Source: CBDUEF01 sp018063485 | GTDB lineage: Bacteria; Pseudomonadota; Alphaproteobacteria; Rhodobacterales; Rhodobacteraceae | Length of the DNA: 64,000 nucleotides | Assembly: GCA_037045435.1 (NCBI GenBank) | Contig: JBAOID010000018.1 | Span: 186,001-250,000, forward strand | Reading direction: 5' to 3' | Part shown: positions 37,851 through 46,651 of the stretch, piece after piece | Layout: the number at the start of each line of letters is the position of its first letter | Numbering within the stretch: the stretch's first letter is position 1 | Notes under the pieces: model-generated | Database searches by the model: none | Told to the model about the DNA's origin: nothing | What the model saw: the letters and a program-made list of their open reading frames with translations, nothing else | Translations under genes and position numbers: made by a program

Positions 37851-39452
37851 ATGGCGCTGCGCCGCAAACGCGATTCCGCGATGATCTGGCCGGGGTTTGT
37901 CGATGCGGTGACGACGCTGCTGATGGTGCTGATGTTCGTGCTGACGATCTTTACCGTGATGCAATCGGTGCTGCGCGAGACGATCACCACCCAGACCACC
38001 GAACTCGATGCATTGACGGCGCAAATCGCCGGGCTGGCCGATGCCTTGGGGCTGGAAAAGGCCAAGGTGTCGGATTTGCAGGGGCAGGTGAGCGGGCTTT
38101 CGGCCAATCTTGCGGCGGCAAATGCCAAGGGCGATGAGCAATCGGCGCTGATCGCCACGCTGACCGGGCAGATTTCTGCGCGAGAGGCGGAATTGGCGGC
38201 GGCGCAGGGGCGGATCGCCACATTCGAGACGCAGGTGGCCAGTCTTTTGGGGGAGCGTGATGCAGCACTGGGGCAGGTAGGGGGCCTGACGGCCAAGGTT
38301 TCCGATCTTGAGGCGGCGGGGGCGCGGCTGATTTCCGAGAAAGAGGCTTTGCAACTGGCGCTGGCGAAAACCCGGTCCGAGGTGGATGCGGCGGCCGAGG
38401 CGGCGCGACTTGCAGCGGCGCGGCGGGAGGCTTTGGACGCTTTGGTTGCCGATCTGAAGGCCAGGGGCGAAGGCGACAAGGCCGCTTTGGAGGCGGCACA
38501 GGTGAAGATCTCGGACGCCGAGGCTGCGCGTCTGGTCGATGCGGCAGCGCTGGCGGCGTTGCGCGACAAGCTGAAAGGCGCGGATGCCGAGTTGACGGCG
38601 ATGACGCTGGCGCTGGAGGAGCAGCGCAAGCGGGCCGAGGACACGCTGACGCTTTTGGCGGCAGCAAGGGCGCAGGCGCAAGCCGGGGATCAGGCCGCGA
38701 CGGCGCTGGATCTGGCCAGGCAGGCTCTGAGCGCCGAGCAGGAAAAAGCGGTGCAGGCCGCGATCAAGGTGGAGGCGCTGAACCAGCAGATCGCGGCTTT
38801 GCGCGCGCAATTGGGCGAGTTGCAGGGCGTTTTGGATGCGGCGGCGGCCAAGGATGTGGCGGGCAAGGTGCAGCTTGAGGCTCTGGGCAGCCAGTTGAAT
38901 GCGGCGCTGGCGCAGGTGGCGGCCGAGCAGAAAAAGCGCGCCGATCTGGAAGCGGCGGAACGGCTGCGGGTTGAGGCGGAAAAGCAGGATCTGGAGAAAT
39001 ACCGTTCCGAGTTTTTCGGCCAGTTGTCGCAGCTTTTGGCCGGGCGTCCGGGGGTGCGGGTGGTGGGGGACCGGTTCGTGTTCTCATCCGAGGTGTTGTT
39101 CAACCCCGGTTCGGCCGATCTGGCCCCAGAGGGTCAGGCGCAGATTGCCGAGGTGGTGAAGATCCTGGATGAGGTGGCGGGAAAGATTCCACCGGCGATC
39201 AACTGGATCATTCGCGTCGATGGGCACACTGACAACGTGCCGCTGTCGGGGGCGGGCGAATTCAAGGACAACTGGCAGCTCTCCCAGGCGCGGGCTTTGT
39301 CGGTGGTTCGGTTCATGCAAAGCGATCTGGGATTTCCGCCGCAAAGGCTGGCGGCGACCGGGTTTGGGCAATATCAGCCGGTGGCTTCAGGCAACAGCCC
39401 GGAGGCGCGGGCGCAGAACCGGCGGATTGAGTTGAAACTGACCGAGAGGTAG
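37851..39452 (+). CDS. MotB-like protein: membrane helix, long coiled coil, OmpA peptidoglycan-binding domain
   Basis: A 533-aa partner of the preceding gene. A single N-terminal helix (WPGFVDAVTTLLMVLMFVLT) carries D18 in the position of the ion-conducting Asp of MotB. A ~330-residue Ala/Glu/Leu/Lys-rich coiled coil spans the periplasm, and the C-terminal ~130 residues form an OmpA-type peptidoglycan-binding domain (FNPGSADLAPEGQAQIAEV, VDGHTDNVPLSG, SQARALSVVRFM, NRRIELKL). It resembles MotB and also ZorB of the Zorya defence system, but no ZorC, ZorD or ZorE gene is nearby, so a housekeeping motor of Rhodobacterales is likelier. A strong terminator follows. Confidence 0.82.
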   Translation: MALRRKRDSAMIWPGFVDAVTTLLMVLMFVLTIFTVMQSVLRETITTQTTELDALTAQIAGLADALGLEKAKVSDLQGQVSGLSANLAAANAKGDEQSALIATLTGQISAREAELAAAQGRIATFETQVASLLGERDAALGQVGGLTAKVSDLEAAGARLISEKEALQLALAKTRSEVDAAAEAARLAAARREALDALVADLKARGEGDKAALEAAQVKISDAEAARLVDAAALAALRDKLKGADAELTAMTLALEEQRKRAEDTLTLLAAARAQAQAGDQAATALDLARQALSAEQEKAVQAAIKVEALNQQIAALRAQLGELQGVLDAAAAKDVAGKVQLEALGSQLNAALAQVAAEQKKRADLEAAERLRVEAEKQDLEKYRSEFFGQLSQLLAGRPGVRVVGDRFVFSSEVLFNPGSADLAPEGQAQIAEVVKILDEVAGKIPPAINWIIRVDGHTDNVPLSGAGEFKDNWQLSQARALSVVRFMQSDLGFPPQRLAATGFGQYQPVASGNSPEARAQNRRIELKLTER

Positions 39453-39549
39453 CTGTGTCGCATGTTTGCGCGGGCCGGTGGTTTGTGGAAAATCAAGAGG
39501 TTATGGGGCGCTGGCAAGGTGTTGTTAACCTTCGCCCGCAGCCCGAGAG

Positions 39550-39576
39550 AAAAGGCCCCCGATCCGGGGGCCTTTT
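39550..39576. terminator. Bidirectional intrinsic terminator between the MotB-like gene and clpA
   Basis: A 12-bp perfect stem, AAAAGGCCCCCG (39550-39561) with CGGGGGCCTTTT (39565-39576), around a 3-base loop. The A-run on one side and T-run on the other make it work in both directions, ending the MotB-like gene (+) and clpA (-). Confidence 0.88.
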
Positions 39577-39585
39577 GCTTTGGGA

Positions 39586-41904
39586 TCATTCCGCCGTCAG
39601 CAGGGGCGGTTTTTGCTTGGTCAGCCTTGGGTTTTGCGGCTCTTCATAGGTCAGATCAATCGCATCATCCTTGACGCCAACGCGCACGGTGCCGCCCTTG
39701 ATCAGCTTGCCGAACAGCAACTCTTCGGCCAGCGGCTTCTTGATATGCTCTTGGATCACCCGGCCCAAAGGCCGCGCGCCCATCTTGTCATCATAGCCCT
39801 TTTCGCCAAGCCAGATGGCGGCTTCGGGGGTGAGGTCAATATGGACATTGCGGTCAAGCAATTGCGCCTCAAGCTGCAAGACGAATTTGGTAACCACTTG
39901 GAAAATGGTCTCTTTTGCCAAGGGCGCAAAGGAGATCACCGCATCCAGACGGTTGCGGAATTCGGGCGTGAAGGTGCGCTCGATGGCGGCGGTATCCTCG
40001 CCGGTGCGGCGTGCGCGCCCGAAACCGATCGCCTCTTTCGCCATGTCAGAGGCACCGGCGTTGGTGGTCATGATCAGGATGACATTGCGGAAATCGACGG
40101 TGCGGCCGTTGTGATCGGTGAGTTTGCCGTGATCCATCACCTGCAACAGGATGTTGTAGACATCGGGGTGGGCCTTTTCCATCTCATCAAGCAAGAGCAC
40201 GCAATGCGGGTCTTGATCGACGCCATCGGTCAACATGCCGCCCTGATCAAAGCCGACATAGCCCGGAGGCGCGCCGATCAGACGGGAAACCGCATGTTTC
40301 TCCATGTATTCCGACATATCGAAGCGCAGCAGTTTGACGCCAAGGCTGAGGGCCAATTGCTTGGCGACCTCGGTTTTACCCACACCCGTTGGACCCGCGA
40401 ACAAATAGTTGCCGATGGGCTTTTCCGGCTCGCGCAGGCCCGCGCGGGCGAGTTTGATCGCCGAACACAGGGCATCGACGGCCTTGTCCTGGCCAAACAC
40501 CACGCGTTTGAGCGATTTTTCCAGATCGCGCAGGGTTTCGGCATCGTCTTTCGACACCGATTTTGGCGGGATGCGGGCGATTTTGGCGACCACGGCCTCG
40601 ATCTCTTTGGTGCCCAAGGTTTTGCGACGTTTGGAATCGGTCAGAAGATGCTGTGCCGCCCCGGCCTCGTCGATCACGTCAATGGCGGAATCTGGCAGTT
40701 TGCGGTCATGGATATAGCGCGCGGCAAGTTCCACGGCGGCCTTGATCGCATCATTGGTATAGCGCAGATCGTGGTGTTCTTCGAAATGCGGTTTCAGACC
40801 CATCAGAATCTTGATCGCATCCGGCACCGACGGTTCGTTCACGTCGATTTTCTGGAAGCGACGGGCCAAGGCGCGGTCTTTTTCAAAATGCTGACGGAAT
40901 TCCTTGTAGGTGGTGGAGCCCATGCAGCGCAGTTTGCCGCCCTGCAACGCCGGTTTCAGCAGGTTCGAGGCATCCATCGCACCACCAGAGGTGGCACCGG
41001 CACCGATGACAGTGTGAATCTCGTCGATGAACAGGATCGCATCGGGATGGTTTTCCATCTCGGTGACGACGGCCTTGAGCCGTTCCTCAAAATCGCCACG
41101 ATACCGGGTGCCGGCCAAAAGCGCGCCCATATCAAGGCTGTAGATGGTGGCGTGGGCGAGGATTTCGGGGGTTTCATGGTTGACGATCTTGCGCGCCAGA
41201 CCTTCGGCGATGGCGGTCTTGCCGACGCCGGGATCGCCCACCAGAAGCGGGTTGTTCTTGCGGCGCCGACACAGAACCTGAATGCAGCGTTCCACCTCAG
41301 CTTCGCGGCCGATCAGAGGGTCGACATCGCCTTTGCGCGCCTTGACGTTCAGATCGACGCAATATTTGGAGAGCGCGGATTCCTTGGCCTCACCTGCCTC
41401 GGCCTTGGGGGTTTCGTGATGCTCTTCGGCACCGGAAACGGTGCGCGGTTCGCCATAGGAGGGGTCTTTGGCGACGCCGTGGGCGATGTAGTTCACGGCA
41501 TCGTAGCGGGTCATATCCTGTTCTTGCAGGAAATAGGCGGCGTTGGATTCGCGTTCGGCAAAGAGGGCCACCAGCACATTGGCACCGGTAACCTCGGTAC
41601 GCCCGGAAGATTGGACATGGATCGCCGCGCGCTGGATCACGCGCTGGAAAGCGGCGGTCGGCACGGCCTCGGACCCTTCGACGTCGGTGATCAGGGTGGA
41701 CAGATCATCGTCGATGAAATCGGACAGGGTTTTGCGCAGGATATCGAGATCAACCGAGCAGGCCTGCATGACGCGGGCGGCATCGGGTTCATCAATCAGC
41801 GAGAGCAAAAGATGCTCAAGCGTGGCGAGTTCATGTTTGCGGGCGTTGGCAAGGGCCAGGGCGCCGTGAATGGCTTGTTCCAGGGTTGTCGAAAATGATG
41901 GCAC
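39586..41904 (-). CDS. clpA: ATP-dependent Clp protease ATP-binding subunit ClpA
   Basis: Class I AAA+ unfoldase (772 aa) that feeds substrates to ClpP. The N-domain (PSFSTTLEQAIHGALALANA, TLEHLLLSLIDEPDA) is the ClpS/substrate docking site; D1 has Walker A GDPGVGKTAIAEG and D2 GPTGVGKTEVAKQ; sensor and arginine-finger segments are in place. The start is a GTG at 41904 with AGGAG nine bases upstream. No clpS gene adjoins it in this window, although it often does in proteobacteria. The gene ends ten bases before a bidirectional terminator. Intact and of normal length. Confidence 0.96.
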   Translation of the reverse strand: MPSFSTTLEQAIHGALALANARKHELATLEHLLLSLIDEPDAARVMQACSVDLDILRKTLSDFIDDDLSTLITDVEGSEAVPTAAFQRVIQRAAIHVQSSGRTEVTGANVLVALFAERESNAAYFLQEQDMTRYDAVNYIAHGVAKDPSYGEPRTVSGAEEHHETPKAEAGEAKESALSKYCVDLNVKARKGDVDPLIGREAEVERCIQVLCRRRKNNPLLVGDPGVGKTAIAEGLARKIVNHETPEILAHATIYSLDMGALLAGTRYRGDFEERLKAVVTEMENHPDAILFIDEIHTVIGAGATSGGAMDASNLLKPALQGGKLRCMGSTTYKEFRQHFEKDRALARRFQKIDVNEPSVPDAIKILMGLKPHFEEHHDLRYTNDAIKAAVELAARYIHDRKLPDSAIDVIDEAGAAQHLLTDSKRRKTLGTKEIEAVVAKIARIPPKSVSKDDAETLRDLEKSLKRVVFGQDKAVDALCSAIKLARAGLREPEKPIGNYLFAGPTGVGKTEVAKQLALSLGVKLLRFDMSEYMEKHAVSRLIGAPPGYVGFDQGGMLTDGVDQDPHCVLLLDEMEKAHPDVYNILLQVMDHGKLTDHNGRTVDFRNVILIMTTNAGASDMAKEAIGFGRARRTGEDTAAIERTFTPEFRNRLDAVISFAPLAKETIFQVVTKFVLQLEAQLLDRNVHIDLTPEAAIWLGEKGYDDKMGARPLGRVIQEHIKKPLAEELLFGKLIKGGTVRVGVKDDAIDLTYEEPQNPRLTKQKPPLLTAE

Positions 41905-41970
41905 TTGGTCGTGCTCCTATCCTGCTTGTCGGATGGCGGGGGCCAGTTCCGACTTTGGCCTCATTAAGTA

Positions 41971-41996
41971 AAGGATCGGTTTTATTTGCCGATCTT
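41971..41996 (-). terminator. Possible hairpin between gloB and clpA
   Basis: GATCGG (41974-41979) pairs with CCGATC (41989-41994) around a 9-base AT-rich loop, with weak extension. It lies 75 bases downstream of the gloB stop on the minus strand and is followed there by CTTTACTT. It may terminate gloB or sit in the clpA leader. Confidence 0.35.
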
Positions 41997-42071
41997 CAAG
42001 CCCTAATTGGTCAAGATTGTGTCTTGGCGGGGTTGCATGGGCAAATTGTGATCGAAGGTTGCAGTTTGGAC

Positions 42072-42839
42072 TCAGAATTTGTCTTTCAGCGCGCGCAGGG
42101 CGGCGAAAGTTTCTGCGTCGGTGGCGTTGGGTTGGTTGAGGATGGCCTTTATATGGGGGTCATTGGCACGAAGAAAAGGGTTGGTTGCCAATTCTTGTGA
42201 CAGGCGCGAGGGGACCGTGGGGCGGTTTTGGGAATTGGCCAATGCCACGCGGTCGATGCGGGCTTTCAGCGCTTGGTTTTCAGGATCGACGCTGGCGGCA
42301 AAGCGCAGATTGGCGGCGGTGTATTCATGGCCCGAGCAGATCAGGGTTTCTGGCGGCAGGGCCATCAGTTTCGACAGGCTTTGCCACATCTGATCGGGGG
42401 TGCCTTCGAACAGGCGGCCACAGCCCCCCGCCATCAGGCTGTCGGCGGTGAAAGCATAGCCGCTGTCGGGGAAGTAAAACGCGATATGGCCGACGGTATG
42501 GCCGGGCACGTCGATGATATGGCCGTATTCGGAGCCGACCTGCACCACATCGCCGTCGATCAGCGCGCGGGTGAGGGGCGGCAGGCGATGGGCGTCGGCC
42601 TCGGCCCCAAGGATATCGGCGGAGGTCGCCTCGACGAGCGCCGCCACGGCGTCGATGTGGTCCCAGTGGTGGTGGGTGATCAGGATCTGGCGCAGCGCCC
42701 AGCCTCGGGTGCTCAGGGCGGCAAGGATGGGGGCTGCTTGCGGAGCGTCAATCAGCGCGGTATCGCCGGTTGCGCCATCATGCAGCAGATAGGCATAATT
42801 GTCTTTGAGGCAGGGGATGGTGACAAGTTCCAGAGCCAT
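42072..42839 (-). CDS. gloB: Hydroxyacylglutathione hydrolase (glyoxalase II)
   Basis: Glyoxalase II (255 aa), a binuclear metallo-beta-lactamase-fold enzyme hydrolysing S-lactoylglutathione to lactate and glutathione. The metal motif THHHWDH is at about residues 56-62, VPGHTVGHIAF gives the next His, FTADSLMAGGCGRLFEG the bridging Asp, and CSGHEYTAANLRFA the last ligand. The C-terminal helical glutathione-binding domain ends ALRALKDKF. The ATG at 42839 begins MALELVTIPCLKDNYAYLL, the canonical N-terminus; a longer in-frame reading is non-conserved. Divergent from the PPDK-like gene. Confidence 0.94.
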   Translation of the reverse strand: MALELVTIPCLKDNYAYLLHDGATGDTALIDAPQAAPILAALSTRGWALRQILITHHHWDHIDAVAALVEATSADILGAEADAHRLPPLTRALIDGDVVQVGSEYGHIIDVPGHTVGHIAFYFPDSGYAFTADSLMAGGCGRLFEGTPDQMWQSLSKLMALPPETLICSGHEYTAANLRFAASVDPENQALKARIDRVALANSQNRPTVPSRLSQELATNPFLRANDPHIKAILNQPNATDAETFAALRALKDKF

Positions 42840-43120
42840 GGTGGAGCCTTTCGTGAGTTCGGCAAAGACTGACGCAAAGCGCGCGAGGCTGCAACCTCTG
42901 GCCAAAACCGGCAGTGTCGTGACATCTTCGCGTGACGGACCCGGCTGCGAGGCTGGCGAGCGGAACATGAAGCGGCAAGGGAGAGCAGGGGCCGGGTGGT
43001 TTTGCAGGCAGGTTCCATGGCAGCTCTGGCGTGATCCGGCCCCGGATGCCTGCGGTATCCTTGCTGCTTGCGCGGAGTTGGATGACGTGTATCCTGCAGC
43101 CGCAAACCAAAGGTGCCGCA

Positions 43121-45682
43121 GTGCAGAAAAAAGAGCCGATCCTTGATTTCGCCCTCGTCACTCCGAGTGCTGAAATCAGCACCCCGGCGCATGGGTGGCG
43201 CGCGAAATGCCTGCAACGGCTGGTGCGGCTGGAACTGCCGGTGCCACAAACCGTGGCACTGCCAGCCGCCACCGTGCGCGCCATCGCGGCGGGGCATATG
43301 GTGGATTGCAAAGCAATTCTGGCCAGCTTTGGCCCCAATCCGCTGATTTCGGTGCGACCCAGCCCGGAAAATCCCGAATGGGGCGGGCCGGGAACCATCC
43401 TTAACATCGGGATGAACGCCGAACGCCATGCCCTGCTGGTGCAAAGCCACGGTCAGGCGGCGGCGGATGCGCTTTATCTGCGCTTTGTGCAATCCTATGC
43501 CACCCATGTGGCGCGACTTGATCCCGATATGTTTGATGCCGCAGCGACTTCGGCCACGGTGCTGCGCGACACACTGCGCCACTATGAACACGAGATGGAG
43601 GAGGCTTTTCCGCAAGAGGCCGCACAACAGCTTTCCGAGGTGCTGCGCTCGATGGCCCGTGCCTGGGAGGGCACCACGGCGCGGCTGTTGCGCCAAGCCA
43701 AAGGCGCACCGGCCGAGGCGGCACTGGGTCTGGTGGTGCAACAGATGGCCCAAGGCATCGGGCAGGGGATTTCGGGTTCAGGCGTGATTCAGTTTGTCGA
43801 TCCGGTTACCGGGCTTACTCAAGTCACCGGGCGCTATCTGGGCCAAAGCCAGGGCCGGGATGCGCTGAAAAAGACCGAAGCCATGTATCTGACGCGCGAC
43901 GCGCGCGGCCCGTCGCTGGAAGATATCGCGCCCGCGTTGTTTGCCGATCTGATCCGCTTTGGCGCCGCTTGCCGCACCAGATTGCGCGAAGAAATGCAGA
44001 TCGAATTCACCATCGAGGACGGGCAGCTTTCGGTGCTTGATGCGGTCAAGGTGCAGCGGTCGGCGCGGGCAGGTCTGCGGATTGCGGTAGCGCTGGCCGA
44101 GGATGGGATCATCGAGCGCAATGAGGCGATCTTGCGGGTCGAGCCGCGGTCGCTGTCGGAGCTGTTGCACCCGCAGGTCGATCCGCGGGGGCCGCGCGAT
44201 GTGGTGGCGCGCGGCATTGCCGCTTCGCCGGGGGCTGCGGTGGGGCGGATCGTGTTTTCTTCGGCGGCGGCGCAGGCTTCGGCCGCGCGCGGTGAGCCTT
44301 GTATTCTGGTGCGGCGTGAAACCGCGCCCGAGGATATTCGCGGCATGCATTCGGCGGTGGGCGTGTTGACCGAACGCGGCGGTGTCACCAGCCACGCGGC
44401 GGTGATTGCGCGCGGCATGGGGCTGCCTTGTGTGGTGGGCGCGTCTGATATGCGGCTGGACGCCAAGGATAAAAAGATCATGGCCTCGGGTCGCAGCTTT
44501 GCCGAGGGTGATGTGATCACGCTGGACGGCTCGAAGGGCGAAGTTCTCGCAGGTTCTGCCGAAATGCTGGCCCCGGCGTTGGATGACGCGTTTCGCAAAT
44601 TGCTGGGCTGGGCCGATGCGGTGCGCGATATCGGTATCCGCGCCAATGCCGACACCCCCGCCGATGCCACCACCGCCCGCCAGTTCGAGGCACAAGGCAT
44701 TGGTCTGTGCCGCACCGAGCATATGTTCTTTGAGGAAGACCGACTTGTGGTGATGCGCGAGATGATCTTTGCCGATACGCCAACCGACAGGGCGGCGGCG
44801 CTGGTGCGGCTGTTGCCGATGCAGCGCGAGGATTTCGTGCAATTGTTTGAAATCATGCAGGGCCTGCCGGTCTGCATTCGCCTGTTCGATCCGCCTTTGC
44901 ATGAATTTCTGCCGCACAGCCGCGAGGGTCTGCGCGAATTGGCCGAAGCCTTGGACAAGCCGCTGTCGGATGTGACCCGCCGCGCCGAGGCATTGGCCGA
45001 ATTCAATCCGATGCTGGGGATGCGGGGTGTTCGGCTGGGCGTGGTCTTGCCGGAAATCTACGACATGCAGGCGCGTGCGATTTTTGAAGCAACGGTCGAG
45101 ATTGCCAAGCGTGGCACCACTGTTGTGCCCGAGATCATGATCCCGCTGGTATCGGCCAAGCGCGAGGTCGAATTGGTCAAGGCCAATATCGACGCCGTGG
45201 CGGCACTGGTGCGTACGAAATCGGGGGTGCCCTTCACCTACAAGCTGGGTGTGATGGTCGAAACCCCGCGTGCGGCACTGCGGGCGGGGGAGATCGCGCA
45301 ACATGCGGCTTTCCTGTCTTTCGGCACCAATGACCTGACGCAGATGACCTATGGGCTGAGCCGCGACGATGCCGGGCGGTTCATGAACACCTATGTCCAG
45401 CAAGGCGTTTTCCCAGAGGATCCGTTTCATACTCTTGATGTTGATGGCGTGGGCGAGTTGTTGTTGATCGGTGCTGAACGGGGCCGGCGGACTTGGGCTG
45501 ACCTGACGCTTTCCATTTGCGGCGAGCATGGCGGCAACCCCGAATCAATCGATTTTTGCCGCCGGGCAGGCTTTGATTATGTCTCCTGTTCGCCCTATCG
45601 GGTGCCTTTGGCGCGTCTTGCGGCCGCTCACCTGGCTTTGGCCGATGATGTGGATAACCCGAATAACCACACTATATCATGA
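43121..45682 (+). CDS. PPDK-like PEP-utilising protein with degenerate ATP-grasp domain
   Basis: An 853-aa relative of pyruvate, phosphate dikinase. The phosphohistidine domain is intact (TERGGVTSHAAVIARGMG, catalytic His at residue 425) and so is the PEP/pyruvate barrel (GIGLCRTEHMFF, FGTNDLTQMTYGLSRDD, SICGEHGGNPESIDF with Cys 800). The N-terminal nucleotide domain differs: the usual GGKGANLAEM opening is replaced by HGWRAKCLQRLVRL, and the phosphate-binding SVRSGA-type loop by SVRPSPENPEWGGPGT. ATP use is therefore doubtful. The start is probably GTG at 43121 (AAAGG seven bases upstream). Rhodobacterales carry such proteins; the substrate partner is not known to me. True PPDK is the alternative. 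Confidence 0.75.
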   Translation: MQKKEPILDFALVTPSAEISTPAHGWRAKCLQRLVRLELPVPQTVALPAATVRAIAAGHMVDCKAILASFGPNPLISVRPSPENPEWGGPGTILNIGMNAERHALLVQSHGQAAADALYLRFVQSYATHVARLDPDMFDAAATSATVLRDTLRHYEHEMEEAFPQEAAQQLSEVLRSMARAWEGTTARLLRQAKGAPAEAALGLVVQQMAQGIGQGISGSGVIQFVDPVTGLTQVTGRYLGQSQGRDALKKTEAMYLTRDARGPSLEDIAPALFADLIRFGAACRTRLREEMQIEFTIEDGQLSVLDAVKVQRSARAGLRIAVALAEDGIIERNEAILRVEPRSLSELLHPQVDPRGPRDVVARGIAASPGAAVGRIVFSSAAAQASAARGEPCILVRRETAPEDIRGMHSAVGVLTERGGVTSHAAVIARGMGLPCVVGASDMRLDAKDKKIMASGRSFAEGDVITLDGSKGEVLAGSAEMLAPALDDAFRKLLGWADAVRDIGIRANADTPADATTARQFEAQGIGLCRTEHMFFEEDRLVVMREMIFADTPTDRAAALVRLLPMQREDFVQLFEIMQGLPVCIRLFDPPLHEFLPHSREGLRELAEALDKPLSDVTRRAEALAEFNPMLGMRGVRLGVVLPEIYDMQARAIFEATVEIAKRGTTVVPEIMIPLVSAKREVELVKANIDAVAALVRTKSGVPFTYKLGVMVETPRAALRAGEIAQHAAFLSFGTNDLTQMTYGLSRDDAGRFMNTYVQQGVFPEDPFHTLDVDGVGELLLIGAERGRRTWADLTLSICGEHGGNPESIDFCRRAGFDYVSCSPYRVPLARLAAAHLALADDVDNPNNHTIS

Positions 45683-45753
45683 TATTGCAACTGTTTCCTA
45701 ATGTAGAACAATAACAATTTAGGCGGATTCTCGCGCAGTTTAGGCCAAGTTTC

Positions 45754-45769
45754 GTGGTATTTTTACCAC
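45754..45769. promoter_or_regulatory. Inverted repeat GTGGTA-N4-TACCAC upstream of the cell-wall hydrolase gene
   Basis: A 6-bp perfect inverted repeat around TTTT in an AT-rich gap, 110 bases before the ATG at 45879. It could be an operator or, as RNA, a short hairpin terminating the PPDK-like gene 72 bases upstream. Neither is proven. Confidence 0.3.
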
Positions 45770-45878
45770 AGCAGTGGACGTGACCCGGCTTTCTCTCTAC
45801 CGCAGTTCCTCGTCGCCGGGCCTGCTTGGGAGGGTTGGTCGGGCGGTGCTGCTGAAACAAACCGGGAAATCGAGACAA

Positions 45879-46550
45879 ATGCGCTTGCTACAAACTTGGA
45901 CCCACGCCGCAATGGCGCTGGTGGTCCTGAGTGGAGCGGCCTTCGCCGATGTGACGGTGAGCCAGTCCAGTGACCCTACTGCCCAGATCGGGCAGGAATT
46001 TGCTTCGCTCTTTGGGGCCGAGCATCAGATTGTCGTGGCTTTGCCGCAGGCCCGGTTGGCCGCATTGGCGGCAGGGCCAAACCTGAAGGCGCTCAAGACC
46101 AAGGCCAAATCGGTGGTTGCGATCGAGTACAGCGAAGGCTGGCTGGACCAGGTGGCGCTGCCGCAGGGCGATCCCGAATGGGATTGCCTGCGCAAGGCGC
46201 TGTATTTCGAGGCGCGCGGCGAGACCCTGAAAGGCGAATTCGCGGTCGCCGAAGTGATCCTGAACCGGGTCGACAGCCCGGAATATCCCTCGACCGTCTG
46301 CAAGGTGGTCAATCAGGGCGGGCGTGGGGGCTGCCAGTTTTCCTATACCTGTGACGGTGTGCGCGATGTGATGCGCGAACCGGGGGCGGTGGATCGTGCC
46401 GGACGTATCGCAAGGGTGATGCTGGACGGCGCGCCGCGGGCTTTGACGATGGGGGCCACGCATTTTCACACCAGAGCCATCCGCCCGGCCTGGGCCAGCC
46501 GTTTCGCCAAGACCGCCTCTATCGGCGCGCATGTGTTTTATCGCGAGTAG
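45879..46550 (+). CDS. Secreted cell-wall hydrolase (SleB/Hydrolase_2 family)
   Basis: A 223-aa exported peptidoglycan hydrolase. Signal peptide MRLLQTWTHAAMALVVLSGA with cleavage near AAFA. The catalytic Hydrolase_2 (SleB-like) domain begins at DCLRKALYFEARGE, whose Glu is the family catalytic residue, and continues with VAEVILNRVDSPEYPSTVC, CQFSYTCDG and GATHFHT. It likely trims peptidoglycan as a lytic transglycosylase or amidase-type enzyme in the periplasm. The ATG at 45879 opens directly at the signal peptide; earlier in-frame codons look non-coding. Confidence 0.85.
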   Translation: MRLLQTWTHAAMALVVLSGAAFADVTVSQSSDPTAQIGQEFASLFGAEHQIVVALPQARLAALAAGPNLKALKTKAKSVVAIEYSEGWLDQVALPQGDPEWDCLRKALYFEARGETLKGEFAVAEVILNRVDSPEYPSTVCKVVNQGGRGGCQFSYTCDGVRDVMREPGAVDRAGRIARVMLDGAPRALTMGATHFHTRAIRPAWASRFAKTASIGAHVFYRE

Positions 46551-46651
46551 AGACGTGCTCGCGTCGTATCTCTTGCAAGCCATGTCGTCGAAAGGCATGG
46601 CGCAGGGCAGGGCAGACGCGTAATCTGCGCTTTTCGACGTTCGGGTGTTTT

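Noticed and set aside
36682..39452. Zorya defence system (ZorA/ZorB).
   Set aside because: The two membrane components look alike in outline, but no ZorC, ZorD or ZorE gene, nuclease or helicase lies nearby, and the neighbours are housekeeping genes.
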